From NCBI RefSeq assembly GCF_000189635.1, contig NW_002476522.1, positions 248,001-312,000 on the forward strand: a DNA stretch of 64,000 nt. Direction: 5' to 3'. This DNA is from Tetrahymena thermophila SB210 (Eukaryota; Ciliophora; Oligohymenophorea; Hymenostomatida; Tetrahymenidae). The stretch's first letter is position 1; each line of letters opens with the position of its first letter. Below the pieces are notes generated by a model. It was not told the DNA's origin. It searched no databases and saw only the letters and a program-made list of their open reading frames with translations. Shown here one piece after another: positions 11,301 to 24,094 of the stretch. Both the position numbers and the translations under genes were made by a program.

Positions 11301-14300
11301 TTCTTCATTTTTAAACTAAAGGGCAAGAGTAGGGATTTTATCTCCGCTTCTAAAATTCTTAATAGTTAGCAAACCATCAACGTAAGTTGAATTTTTATTT
11401 TCTTTTAAAAAGTGATCTAAATTGTAAAATCCTAGCTGAGTTGGATAAGATATTTCATTATTGCCATAAATCAAGGCTTTGTTGTTACTAATCTAATTTT
11501 AAGTGCTATTGGGAGCTATGTTTTCACTGCTCAACGCTCCTCCCACCATAGCTTAATTCTATTAAATTTAGTTATTGTAAATGGTTATATTTTAATTTAA
11601 AGTATTTAGTGAACTGCTGTAAATGTAAATAGCTCCGCCTTTACCATTTTAGGATATATTTTCTGTAAATGAGTTTGAATCAACAATGAGATTGAATACC
11701 TTTAAGATAATAAATATTGATAAAATCTATTTTTTTTATATTTAAAATATTTACATCAGTGTCTCCAGCATTTAAATACAATGATCCACCATCATATTTT
11801 GCTGTATTTTAAGTAAAACTACAACTTTTTATTTAATTCTAACCAGTAAAAGCTTAAACAAAGATAGCTCCACCAAAATTAGACTATTTATTAATTTATT
11901 ATTAAATAGTTAAAAGAAAATTTATTCTAAATAAAATAAAATTTTACACTAGATTATGAAAATGATGTATCTTAGATAGTGAAAGTAGTATTTAATATTT
12001 AAAGAGAACTTCCTTAACAATTTGAGGTACAATTAATTTTTGAGAGCAAAGAAGTATCTTTTAATATGAGCTTACTATTACTTACTAAGATCAATGAATT
12101 TCCACTTGAAAGTGGTTATTTTTAAATCAGTTATTGTAAGAATCTATTAGAAAATAAATCTGAAAAGCTGCTGAAAGCAATTTATGAAAAATTGGTGAAA
12201 GTAACTTAGCTAAATTAAACTGATCCTCCTATTATTTTCATAACTTAATATTTGAATTTGCTATCAGTAAAAGAGCTATTTGTTATGGTCACCTTACTAT
12301 CAAGAGATTAGAGTAAAAGAGGCATCTACGTGTTTCTATTTTGGCTCCAATTTGTTAAATTGCAGTTTGTCATTTAAAAGCTTGAATTCTGAATATTTAC
12401 TAGTTATGCTGGCGACGCCATTCTATAGAGTGTACCAGCCTTCTTGACAAGTTATATAAACAATTAATTAAAGTTATCAATAGTTATTGTTTAGAAATCA
12501 TTGATTTGCAAGTCAACTTTTATGAGGTAAATGAAGTTATTGTCTCCGTTTCCATATATATTTTTGATTACTCCACCGTTGAAATTAATAGAATGACGCG
12601 AAGTATCTAATGAGGCTGAATTCCTAAATTATAAATATTTTTAAAAAGTATTTTTTCATTTAAAAAGTATTTTTTCATTTAAAAATTTTACTCTAAGCCA
12701 ATAGTTGCTGCAGATAAAGCTACGCTTATAGTGTAAATATTAGTGAAATTACAGTTATCACAATTAAATTATATTGTATTTGAAGGATATAAGTAAATCG
12801 CTCCTCCGTTATTACTTGCATAACCTTCATTAAATGTAGAATCTGAGATATACATTTCTAAAATTGAGGAAAAAGGTTATGCATAAATGAATGAACCAAA
12901 TGCAGCAGTTGATTAAGAGAAATAACATTTTGTAAAAAAGATGCTTTTCACTTAAAGATAAAGATTTCCACCATAATTTTTGAAAATGAAAGCTTATTTT
13001 GTTACTATTTCAGTAAAAGAGGACTATATAAATGTTGATTTTTCCATATATATTGAATCACCTTAGACATAAATATAATTATACCCAGCGTTGCTTGTTG
13101 AATTTTTAAAATTGCAGTTCTTAATATTTAAATTTCCTGACAAGAAATGAGTTCCAATCCCATTTGTAGAAACTATGAACTTGTCGTGATATTTCTCCTT
13201 AATATAATAATTATTTGAAGTGAAATTGCTGTTGAGGATATTAATCGTTGCATTATACATTATCATTATATAAAGAGGGTTCATTGGGGCGTTTCCTGCT
13301 AACTGTGATTAATTATTATTAGCAAATGTAGCATTTTGTACATTTATCGTTATGTATTTAGTAAAATAGCTCTCGAATCTGATTAAATTTTCATCAATCG
13401 TTTATTTATTGATTATATTAAGTGTAGAAATATTTAAATTTGATACTTCTATAAAATATAAGCATCCTGCAGTTCTTTTAGTGAATGGAATATCTTTGTT
13501 ATAAGCTGGCTCGTTAGTGCAATTGAAATTTGAGATCTGCACTTAGTTAGATGTGTCAACTACAGATAGGAATATGTAAGTTTGATTCACTATATTAGTG
13601 TTAGTAAATGTGACATCAGATATTTTGGTTGTATAAATTAAACTAGAAATTTGCTGGTCAGTTTGACTGTTGGTGATATTTAGCTTATTATTAGAAACCA
13701 TTAAATTGTTAAATATAACCTGGTGAGCTGGCTTAGATATCATAGAATAAAGAGCATTAAATAAAATGTATGAAGTTTTAGTAACAAAAGTATTTCCTGA
13801 AACTGTAATTTAATTAAAGCTAAATGTTTGATTAGCTTGCTTAATCGAGGCAGCTGTTGTGAATACAACAGTGTTACAAATATCATTATCATTGAAATAA
13901 AAATTTTTAACCGAAAATAGGCTTGCGACAAACAGAGAAGAAACGATGCTGTCATCTGGAACATTTTATGCACAGGTATTTCCACTAATTGTTACTGAGT
14001 CTAGATTTAGTTTTACGTCATCTAGCTAAGATAGAATACTAAAACTTCTGCCTAAAGTGCACTATGATAAACCGAAGTTGGTCAATGTTATCTAGAATAT
14101 ATAAAAAATTTTATTTTTTAAAACTAAATAAATATCTTAAATTACCTCAGCTGATTTACTTATAGTTATAATCGAATTGTGCTTGGAAAAGTCTTAATTA
14201 GTAACTTAATAATTATTTATTGTTATTGTTGAATTATTAATGAAAATTTAATTGCAGTTTTATTTATAACTTGATGAGCTTATGATTTAGATATTACTTA

Positions 14301-17300
14301 TTTTAGAATTTTATTGAATATTTTAAATTTTTAGGCCACAGCTCTGACTATAACTTAAATTTGTAAAGTTCACTGAAACTTAATTCAAATTAAATTGAAC
14401 AAAGTTTTATAATAGCAACTAATCTGATGAATATAAACTAAAATACTCACTTTATTAACAACTTGTGCATTGCATAGATAAAGAAATAATATTGCTAAAG
14501 TCAAAAATGAGTAAACCGGAGTTTAAAATAAATGGATTAGCCTTATCGATATACATATTGACATCCAAAGAAGTAAGTTATCTTACTAGATTTTTGTATA
14601 TTTGAGCCTAAAATAGTAACAAAAAAAATTTTTAATCTTAAAAAAATAAATTAAGTAGAAAAAAATATAAAATTTATTTACTTTAATAAAAGTCAATTTT
14701 TAACTTTGAAAAAGAGTTTTTAAAAAAAATGAATTACCTTCAAAACAGCTGTGAGGAAGCTTTAAGATGTAATAAATTCTACACCCTATTTACCTTGCCC
14801 ATAGCTTTATTTAGAATCAAGACCATCTTGAATTTTGAAATAATAATTTTAGTTGCATCCCAAACAATTGTTAATATCCTACAAGCAAGAGCTAAATTGG
14901 AAGAATATGATGCCATTTTTAAATTAAAGTAATAAATTAGAGTCACTTAATAAATCTACAGATAGAAGGATGTCCACTCCCTTACTAGAGAATATTTCTA
15001 TAAAAAAATCAAAACTTTGGGAAATAGTATTAAGCTTGAAAATTTTTGCAGATCCTCTATCAATATCTCCAAGAGCAATAATTGAGGAACTACTAAATAC
15101 TTACAGGACAAAAGGAGATACGTATAAATTTGTTACAATGCTTTAAGTTTTACTTACTAAGTTATATGCTATAATATCATTGTTTTAACATCCAAAAATT
15201 AAGAATTAATAAGGATCTTATATGAAAATCTCTCCAATATAAGCATTTAAGCAGCCATCTTGTTTTTTTATAAAATTTTAATATTAATGCTAAATATAAA
15301 ATATACTTATTAAAATTACTAATTTAAAAGCTTTGAACCAAGTTTTTATTTTAGATATCATATTTATAGACTGTACCTCCTGAGTCTATGCCATATAAAA
15401 TTTTATTCAAAGAATCATAAACAGCTAAGCTGGTTCTATTTTAATTTTAATTTGTAGTGAGCTTTACATCTGCAATTTAAGATAAATCTACCGCCGAGAA
15501 CTGCAATAAATAAAAGTAATAATTCTCTCCTTATGGAAGTGTAATCTAGTTTGGTTGAGAAAAAACAACATATAGTTAATCATTTAAAATAAAAGGATCT
15601 AAATTTTAGTTTATTTAACTCCAAGTTAATGAAACTGTTCCAATATCGTATTACTTTTAGTATAAAAAAAGTATGTTTGATGAGATTTTAAATGAATTTC
15701 AATATTTACGAATGAAGGACTTTTAATATCATCAAATTTTGTATAAACAATATAATTTTTATTAGAACTATCACTTGTTTTGATGAAAAAGCAATTTCCA
15801 CAGTTTTTAACTCTATAAAAACTATTTTGCTACTAAAGAACAGCTGATTACAAAGCCTATTTTTGCATCTAATACTGAACTCCTAAATTGCTTCTTTGAT
15901 ACACAACTAAATTATTCTGATTAATAGTTAAGAATAAATCTTCCTATTTAGTAGAATTCTAAAAAATAAAGCTTTTATTTATGTAATCACTAGAAAAGTC
16001 TATTTTTTATTAATATTAAATCAATAATTATTATAAACAATATTTAAGATCTAAAATAAATTAATTCAGCTAAATCCTATTTTAAACTGTGATAATGAAT
16101 ATATTTTAATCAATTTACTTAAATTATAGCTCAAACTTTTGCTTTGGTAATTATAAAATGTAACTAAATTATTGCTTGCATAAACAATAATTGGGAGTTC
16201 AATAAGCTTGTAGGCGTCATAATGATTTTCTTATTAAACTTAATAATCCAACTTAAAAGATTCTATTGTATTATCAACAGGGTTTACACTAAACTAGTAA
16301 ATGAAAATACTCTGAGAATCTCCTATAATTATATTATCTGATGAATTAATGCTCTAGTATATAATGCTTTCAACACTGCTAAAATTAACTTTATAATTAT
16401 ATTAGAAAAATGAGTTAGATAATATCAAAACAATAACAAAAATAAATTGAAAATTCTTTTTCAAATTTCAACAACTTATTTAAAATAATAAATAAGTAGA
16501 ACTTAATCATTTACTTTTTCATAAAATATTGCTTTAAAAACCAATAATAGTAATAGAAATAAATAATAAAGAATTAAAAATAAATATAATTGTTTTGTAA
16601 TAGAAAATTTACCAAATTTTTATAAATAAACTGTTAAATTAAATTGTTTACCTGTTTATATTGATAACGTAGTGTATTTTTGGTCTTATATTTAAATGAA
16701 TTTAACATTCTTTAATCCACCTACAATTAAGATATCATATTTTGGGTGTTTTTCAAATTTTTTGATCGAGGAATTCAAAGCTATTATTTTAAAATAAAAC
16801 TTGTTAATAATCATCTATCTAGTTTATTTATAATAGTTTTTGATTACTATCAGGGATATATCCATTGTAACTAAACTCTGATTACTCAAAATTGACCTTC
16901 CAGGCATACAAACCTTACTCATCAGAGCAAATTATAAAATTCTGTTAAAAAGAAAGAGTATAAAATTGAGTTGATATTTATAATACACCCTTTTTACTTA
17001 GAAAGCTAGTATTATCCAATATCTTTATAGTTTTTAAGCTTGAAGAGTCTAAAATAACAATTTAATTGTAAGCTAGAGTGACAACAATATAATTTGTGTT
17101 CTATACTTAAAAAAAGTCTACTATCTAATTCAATACAGCATTACTTTAAGCTTAAAGCGTGTAAGGATTAGCTATGATAATTTTATTGTTGTTAGCTACC
17201 AATATACTGTTTTGGGAGAGCATGTATTCCATTTAAGTAATTAAAAAATCAGCTTTTGGTTTATCAAAAAATATGAATAATGATTAATTAACATTAATAC

Positions 17301-17660
17301 AAAAAAAACAATTATTCTAAATTGAAAAAAAAAATAAGTCATTACGCCTTATTGTTGTAATAACTATTCCTGGGTTCATTGAAATGTCAATATAGTAAAC
17401 TACGCTAGATCCCTAAATCACATCAGATACTGTATTAACTACTAAAAGGTTGGTTTTTGGTAATTTCAAAAAGCTTCTTGCATAATATTGAGGAAGGATA
17501 TCTATATTTAAAATAAATAAGTTAGTTAGAAATGAGCTTAGCCAAAACTCCCAAACTTACTTAAATATCTTGCAATACTTGGACATTCTTAACTAAATAT
17601 TTATTTTAAATTTATAATTGTAATAAATAGCAGTACTAAATGCTATTTTAAATTCTTCAT
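8322..17660 (-). CDS. Giant surface protein: propeller, beta-helix, multi-pass TM
   Basis: One multi-exon gene, 5' end at 17660. The N-terminus has a signal peptide (MKNLKQHLVLLFITIINLKQ, then IFSQECP). About 17.5-14.8 kb encodes propeller-like repeats such as 'VYDSLNKILYGIDSGG'. About 14.6-11.2 kb gives Asn/Ser-rich beta-helix repeats of the pectin-lyase/PMP type ('GGAIYLYPSNTIQF'). About 10.95-10.6 kb is Cys-rich ('CPDGAKCSGG', 'CYEGHIGALCEEC', 'CTNCNK'). About eight hydrophobic spans follow (10.6-9.1 kb), including 'IIVIYGLLAQRFNPYKEEF', then a charged cytoplasmic tail to the TGA at 8322. Introns I can place by frame include 15259-15319, 14608-14737, 14092-14145 and 9944-10300; more exist. 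This domain order matches a known large ciliate family of putative adhesion or sensory surface proteins; ligand unknown. One frame break near 16790 is unexplained. Confidence 0.75.
12642..12679. repeat. 19-bp unit repeated twice inside an intron
   Basis: The unit 'taaaaagtattttttcatt' occurs twice in direct tandem and a third partial copy (taaaaat) follows. It lies in a non-coding part of the large surface-protein gene, probably an intron, so it does not affect the protein. Confidence 0.8.
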
Positions 17661-20600
17661 TCTCATTTAAACTAAAGATTCAGATTGTATGTATGTATTC
17701 TTTTGTTTTAATTAAATATTATTTTTTGTAATCTAATTAATAGATCCTATTTTCTTATGGTGAAAATAACAGTGGTTTTGAATTAACTAATTAATTGACT
17801 AATTTTCCATCTAAAAGGTTAAATCGAATTAGAAAAAGAAAAAAAAATTGATTAGAAGCTGCTCATAAATAAATAAATAACGAAATTAATGATAAAATTC
17901 AATTTAATAGTATAGGAGTTTCTATATATTATTAAAAAGGAAAGTAAGTGCAATATTAAAAACAGTAGAAATATTAAGAGCTACTTTATTTATTTATTTG
18001 TTAAAAGTCTATACGTCAATCGTTTCGTTAGTTAATTTTGTTATTTTAACAAAAACTAAATATGTCAGTTTTTTAAATGTTAAAAAACAAAATTAATTAG
18101 TAAAATTATTAATTTTCAAAAGTTATTGTTATTTAAATTCATAGCATTTATTATTTTCCGAATTATGTGACAATAAAATTCTATTTAGAGCAGATTAATT
18201 ATTCATTCATTTATTTATTATTTTCTAAAACTTTAAAGAAGTTTAAAATAATAATTTAATATTTTTTTAGATAAATAAATAGTAGTTACTTGCTTTTTAA
18301 TTTTTTGCATAATTACAAGAAAATATATTATGTTTATGTTTCTGTGGATGTTTTTGATTTGTATCATAATTCACAACATTTATTATCACAAATAACATTT
18401 TTATATTTCAAAATCCACAGAAGTTAATTAAATAGATAGAAAAAAATATTTGGTTCTAGTGAGCTTATTTAACAAATTAGATTAAATCAAAATTTGCGAT
18501 TTTAAAGAAAAAACAAAACTTCTTTATTATAGACAAATTTTTATCTTAATCCGGTGTATCTTTTAAGTATTCTAATTAATTAAATTTGCTTTTTTCCAAT
18601 ACGTTTTTATTAAATTTCCTTATTATATCATATCTAATCTATTAAAATATAATAATAAAATTAACAGCTGTTAGTTCATCATTCTTGATCAGTCTTAACT
18701 GTTAATTATTGGTCAATTTTTTGCGAGAATTTTAAATATTTTTTTATTATGCTTTATTACTCTGAAAAAAGACAAATGAAGAATTAATATTAAGCAGAAT
18801 CTAATTAATTATTTCAAAATATTTAATTAATTTATCTTACTGTGTCAAATATTGTTAATCCCACATTATTTTCTTTTCTTTCGAATTTTCCTAAATATTT
18901 ATCAAACTAAATCAATTTAACATTTCATCTTAAAATTAACTTTAATTTAGCTTGCTAAATCTACTATTATTTTTTAAAATTTAGTGTTAAATATCTTATT
19001 ATTTAACTTCTAAATATTAAGTTAATAAAAATGTATTAATTTTCTGAAAAAATAATATTTTCTAACAATATATATGTAACCAAAAAAAGTTAGTTATTAT
19101 TAAAAGAAAAATTGGAGCAGATAAAGATTATTTTTTAAATTACACTTTGACAAATTAATTTATTTTGACCTCATCAATAAATAAATTCCTCTTGTATTTA
19201 GGATAATAAAATTCTATTTACATATTTCTTTTTTAAACTTTTAAAAGCAATATTTAGCAATAAATGATTATAATTATTAAAATAAAATGGTCATAACTAT
19301 TTATTAAAAATGATCATAGCTTTCTATATAAAATAATCTATGGTAAGACATATAGTATTAGTATTTATTCAATATAATATTTAATATTTATCATTCAAGC
19401 TAATTTTCTAAATTTTAGCCACTTTAATTAATTAATTATTTATGCAATGATCGTCTTTCAAAATCTTTACAAAAAATTTAAAAATTTATTAAGAATAATA
19501 AGTTTTCTCAGTTTAAGAAGAATCTCATAATATGCTAAGCAAGAATTAAATTTTAAATTATTATTATTTCTATCAAATACATAGAAGAAATTTAGTTTCT
19601 AAATATAAACAAACATACATAAAATTTTAAAAATTTTGTTCAGTAAATTACTGATATAAAATTAAAGGCTTAACTTATTTTAAGATAACTACAGATGTAA
19701 TATTATTTTTATTTACTTACTTATATTTTTATTTATAAACTAATTATCATATCATTATTTTAATTTTTAAATGCTTCAATAATAGATAAATCTTTGTCTT
19801 ATTTAAAAAATTTGAAGGACAAATTCTGTTATGATAATGCTCACACCTTTATACTTTATTTTAATCAATTAATCAATCAAACAAACAAACAAAACATAAA
19901 TACTATTAGAGATAAAGTAAAAGTTATCAATAGTGACCAATCAATAAAATTATGATAGTTCTAATATTATCGGGTTTTATATGTATTTTTATTAATATTT
20001 TTAAAAATATACCTAAAATAAACAGTGCTCATATTGAGATGGCCACAAACTAAAATTTGTTTCTATGTATTTTTAAAGCTTAAATAAACTACTTACTTAC
20101 TTACACTTTTTGAATAGCAATACTAAAATAAGAAATTATTGTCACTTTATAATAGTTTATAAATCATATAGTATTGAGCAATATTTAAATCAAAACTTAA
20201 ATTACATCTTAATGTCAAAGTAATTTTAATAATAAAACTAACCTTGAGCTGTTGTGAATTATTTATAAAATAAACTTAACCAGATAATTGAAAAAAAACA
20301 TAGAATAAGTATTTGTAATTGTTAATTAAATATTAAGAAATTTAAATAAATTTATAGTATTATAATTAAATTGATCTGATACCATACTTCATATGATATA
20401 GAATTTTAAAACAATTTTTCTAAAACATTCAATCTATCTACTTAAATTAAATTATAAAATTTATTAAATTATATTCTACGATTTTCTAAAAGAGAAAATA
20501 AAATAATTAATTAATTATATTGATTGATTATCTTTTTCTTTTTATTGATGTAAAATAATTAATAAAAAATGATTTAATTTATGCCAAAAATTATTTAATT

Positions 20601-20759
20601 TTAAAATGAATTATTTGATTGATTAGTTAGGAATGTAAATTATGTATTACTTTAAGCTTTTTTATCTTTTAACTGACTGATTAATTTTTGTTTTAGATTT
20701 AGCATATAACTAACTTTATTAAACAATATTTCAATTAATTACATATTGAAATAAAAAGT
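17661..20759. other. Long intergenic region
   Basis: About 3.1 kb between divergently transcribed genes (minus-strand surface protein, plus-strand gene at 20760), so it should hold both promoters. It is uniformly AT-rich, with many short poly-A/T runs and 'attaatta' palindromes. I find no coding frame or tRNA. One possible hairpin with outer arms CTGTGGAT and ATCCACAG spans about 18341-18421; its significance is unclear. Confidence 0.55.
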
Positions 20760-23306
20760 ATGATCAATTAGTTGGTTTTAGATAAGTTGAATGAATTAAA
20801 AAGCAATAATTTTTAAGACCCAGCAAGAAGGTAAATAGAAGCAAACTACAATGCATACAGCTTAAATAATTAAAAAGTACCCAAAATATCTAAAATATTT
20901 GTTAGGAAATAAAATCACAGCTCTGGTAATTTAGAATCTCTCATTTATTATTAGAAAGATTTTTTAATTCTGAAGATTATCTCTATACAATATGGATTTA
21001 ATAATTCAATTTTTTAATTTAAGAGGATAGATTTAGGGATTAGAAAAGACTAGATGTTCTTTAAGAAGTTGCTAGTGAATTCGATGAATGCGAATATGCT
21101 TAAAATAAAAGACTGGCATCATAGTTTGCTTAAATAAATTACAACTTTATCAAAAAAAACAACTTGCAAGTGGTAGGAAGTAACTAGAACAGGAGTTTTA
21201 GTATGAATAATAACAATAAGAGAGATGTTGATTAATCCTTCTAAGAATTAAAAAGCATTCATGGGTCTGGATCTAAAAATTTATAAAATATAAATAGCAG
21301 TATTAGTTAATTCTACAGCTGTAATTGTAGTGCAGAAAAATAGGACAAAAATTAAATATAGGTTAACTTCAATTAATCTTTTTCAAGAAGCACTTAAATA
21401 AATACACCAAAAACAACTTTTAGAGAAAAACTAAGAAAAGTATAAGTTATTAAAGTATTGTAGAATATTCATTTGAAAGACATCCTAAGATTTAATTCTA
21501 AAACAGAAGAGCACAATAAAAACAGACAAAATCTAGTAAGGCTTATCTTAACTCCTTCGAATAACACTACATTTTTAAGAGATTCTAATTCAAATATAAT
21601 CCCTTTGTCAAAAATTAACTGGTAGCTCATTTGTTCATGTAAAAAGTAGTTCATAAATAAGATATATTTACAACAAAATTAATTAACCAAACAATCATTC
21701 ACATAATTTGGTTAATTTAAATTTATGTTTGAAAACATTCACTCAAATAATTTGATTATTCAATTATTTATTTATTGCATATTTATGCCTGTTTTAATAA
21801 CGAACTCTATTTTATATAAAGATAATTAAAACAGATAGCTCTATCTAACCATATATGATATGAATACTTTTTAGGATATTACTTTTGAAGTTTAGTTTAT
21901 TCCTCGCCTTGTTTAAGATATAAGTGTAAGATAAGCTTTAAAAATAATTTGAATTTTATAAAAATTTTTCAAAAGTAATTCTTAAAAATATATATAGCTT
22001 TTTTATATAAAAGAATGACCTAATAAGGTAGATAAGGGAATGGATGAAAGAAAAGAATTCCTCTGTTTGTTTGCTTACTCTTTACACTCCTTAGCAAAAT
22101 ACTACCTTTTGTCCCTCCTTTTAAGCAACCTAAGATGACTAATAAATGCAAGTTCTATTTCACAAGATACTTGCTTGCTCTGACCTAAAATAAATAGGGA
22201 CAGTACCAAAATGGGTATTTTTTGATTTTAATAATTAAAATTTAATTAAGTACAACAAAATATTTAATTAGATGCTTTAAATCATCAAGAAGTTCTATTT
22301 AAAAATACTTGATATTCAAAAGAGGCTCCATTAAAATTTATGTAAATAAATACACAGATATTTTTAATTAAGCAAAGTTTCAAATTTAAAACAATAATTT
22401 AAAAAAATTTACAAGTGCCACGATTTTTAGTTAAATTAGTTAATTTATTTAACTATCAATTAATGATGAAATATGTTCTAAATGTGTATAAAATTTTTAT
22501 TTTTGCAAAGAGTGTTTGTTCTAAGATAACATGGTAAAATCAAGTTGCTCAATTAAAAATATCTGTTTTTTTATAATATAAAATATAAATTATTTAAATA
22601 ATTTTAAAAAGAGATACTAAAAATAAATTGTAGCTTAGAATCTGAAAGCATCCTTAACCAAAAGGTATATTTGGAGGATGATAACGAGATGTGCTGGATT
22701 ATTAATTTTGAAAGCCTTTTTAACAGCCAAAATATTTAAGACTAGAATAAAAATCACAATCGTTCTAATAATTACTGTAAGTTTTTTATATGTAATTGCT
22801 GATCAATTATTATTTAAATAAATTTAATATCAGCTCTGAAACCTGATATAGTTATAGAAGACATTTAATCCTAGAATAATATAAATATTATTGGAAGCCA
22901 CGGTAATCTATCAGTAAATGATAAACTGCAATTAGCTTTAGAAGAAAGAAAATGCAGAGATATGTTAATTCATTAGCATAAAATTCAGAGTACACCTTTA
23001 AGGAAGATTAAATATTTATCATCTGAAGCATTAAACGATGACCTCAGTAAATCTCATACAAGGGCTAATAGCTTGCTAAGCTAATATTAGAATAACCCAA
23101 TTGTAAAATAAAACAAGATTGAACCCAAGAGAAGGACTTCTAATCAGTTAGAAAAAATAGATACTAATGAAATATCTAAGAAATTATTAACAGAATTCAG
23201 CAATTTTGAATCGCCATTATCAAACCATAACTAGCTACTTAAAAGAATAGATTTTAATAGACAAACTAATAAATAGACCCTTCAGAACATTTCCTTCTAC
23301 TCTTGA
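20760..23306 (+). CDS. Unrecognised multi-exon protein with a CxxC pair
   Basis: I do not recognise this protein. Coding character is clear in three blocks. 20760-21950 contains 'RFFNSEDYLYTIWIQQFNFL' and a Ser/Asn-rich part. 22000-22560 contains 'CPSFQATQDDQQMQVLFHK' and 'GTVPKWVFFDFNNQNLIKYN', ending in Cys-x2-Cys-x7-Cys-x2-Cys ('EICSKCVQNFYFCKECLF'), which could bind zinc. 22620-23306 contains 'NEMCWIINFESLFNSQ' and a polar C-terminus ending in TGA. The blocks lie in different frames, so introns must join them, but not all junctions are clean: the first would need a 29-nt intron (20926-20954). Alternatives are two adjacent genes or a partly decayed gene. The start at 20760 is the first ATG in the first open block. 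Confidence 0.5.
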
Positions 23307-24094
23307 TAAAAACACAAATAATAAATTTAATTTATTATTTTAGACAGCATTAGAAATAATAAATAATTAGTTAATAATTAATTTAAAAAAATGGTAATAA
23401 TTAAAAGAAAGACTATATTTATTCAAATTTATTTTATTCCCTCCTTATGAATAATAAAGAATTCAAATTTATTGCTTGCTAAATCTAATTTGATAAGAAA
23501 CTAGATCAATTTAAAATAATTGTAAAAAGTATTACTAAAATTACCACAAAAGAAAGAAAGAAAGTACAATAATCAATCTTTATTTATAGTAATTAATTTA
23601 AATCATTTGATGATATATTAATAAAAATATGATGAGTTATATATATAAATATATTTTATAGTAATATGTTAATAATTTATTTTTGCTAATAATTAATTAA
23701 TTAATACTAACTAAATATATATTTTTGTTACTGTAAACTAATCAATAGATACATTTTTTAATTAGCTGTTTGTATTTATTTAATTATCAAAAAAAAAAGA
23801 TTAGAAAATACAAAGGATTAAATGTAAGCAAACATACATCAATTTAGGTATTTATAAGAATAGCAAATATATTTTATATAAAAAAAAACAAACAAATCAA
23901 TTTTTTAATGGTTACTGTAAATTTTAATTAAGGTCTTAATTACAAATCATAAACAATTAATAAATTACATCAATATTTAAGAATTATTCATTTTAAATTG
24001 AAAACTATTTTTTGTAGAATTTTAGTATAAGATATTTTTAAATTAGATTGTTTGTTTGTTTGTTTATTTATTTATTTGTTACTTATTTAATAAT
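23307..24094. other. Intergenic, convergent 3' ends
   Basis: AT-rich spacer between the 3' ends of the plus-strand gene ending at 23306 and the minus-strand transporter ending at 24095. It holds simple 'tgtttgtttgttta' and 'tttatttatttat' runs near 24048-24080 and nothing else I can name. Confidence 0.6.

Noticed and set aside
14729..14932. Plus-strand ORF (67 aa) with some coding look and a continuation in another frame to about 15300
   Set aside because: The minus strand here reads as the propeller part of the large surface protein ('DGCLNAYIGEIF', 'NNCLGCNQNYYFKIQDG'), with in-phase introns on both sides. The plus-strand frame is its antisense shadow.
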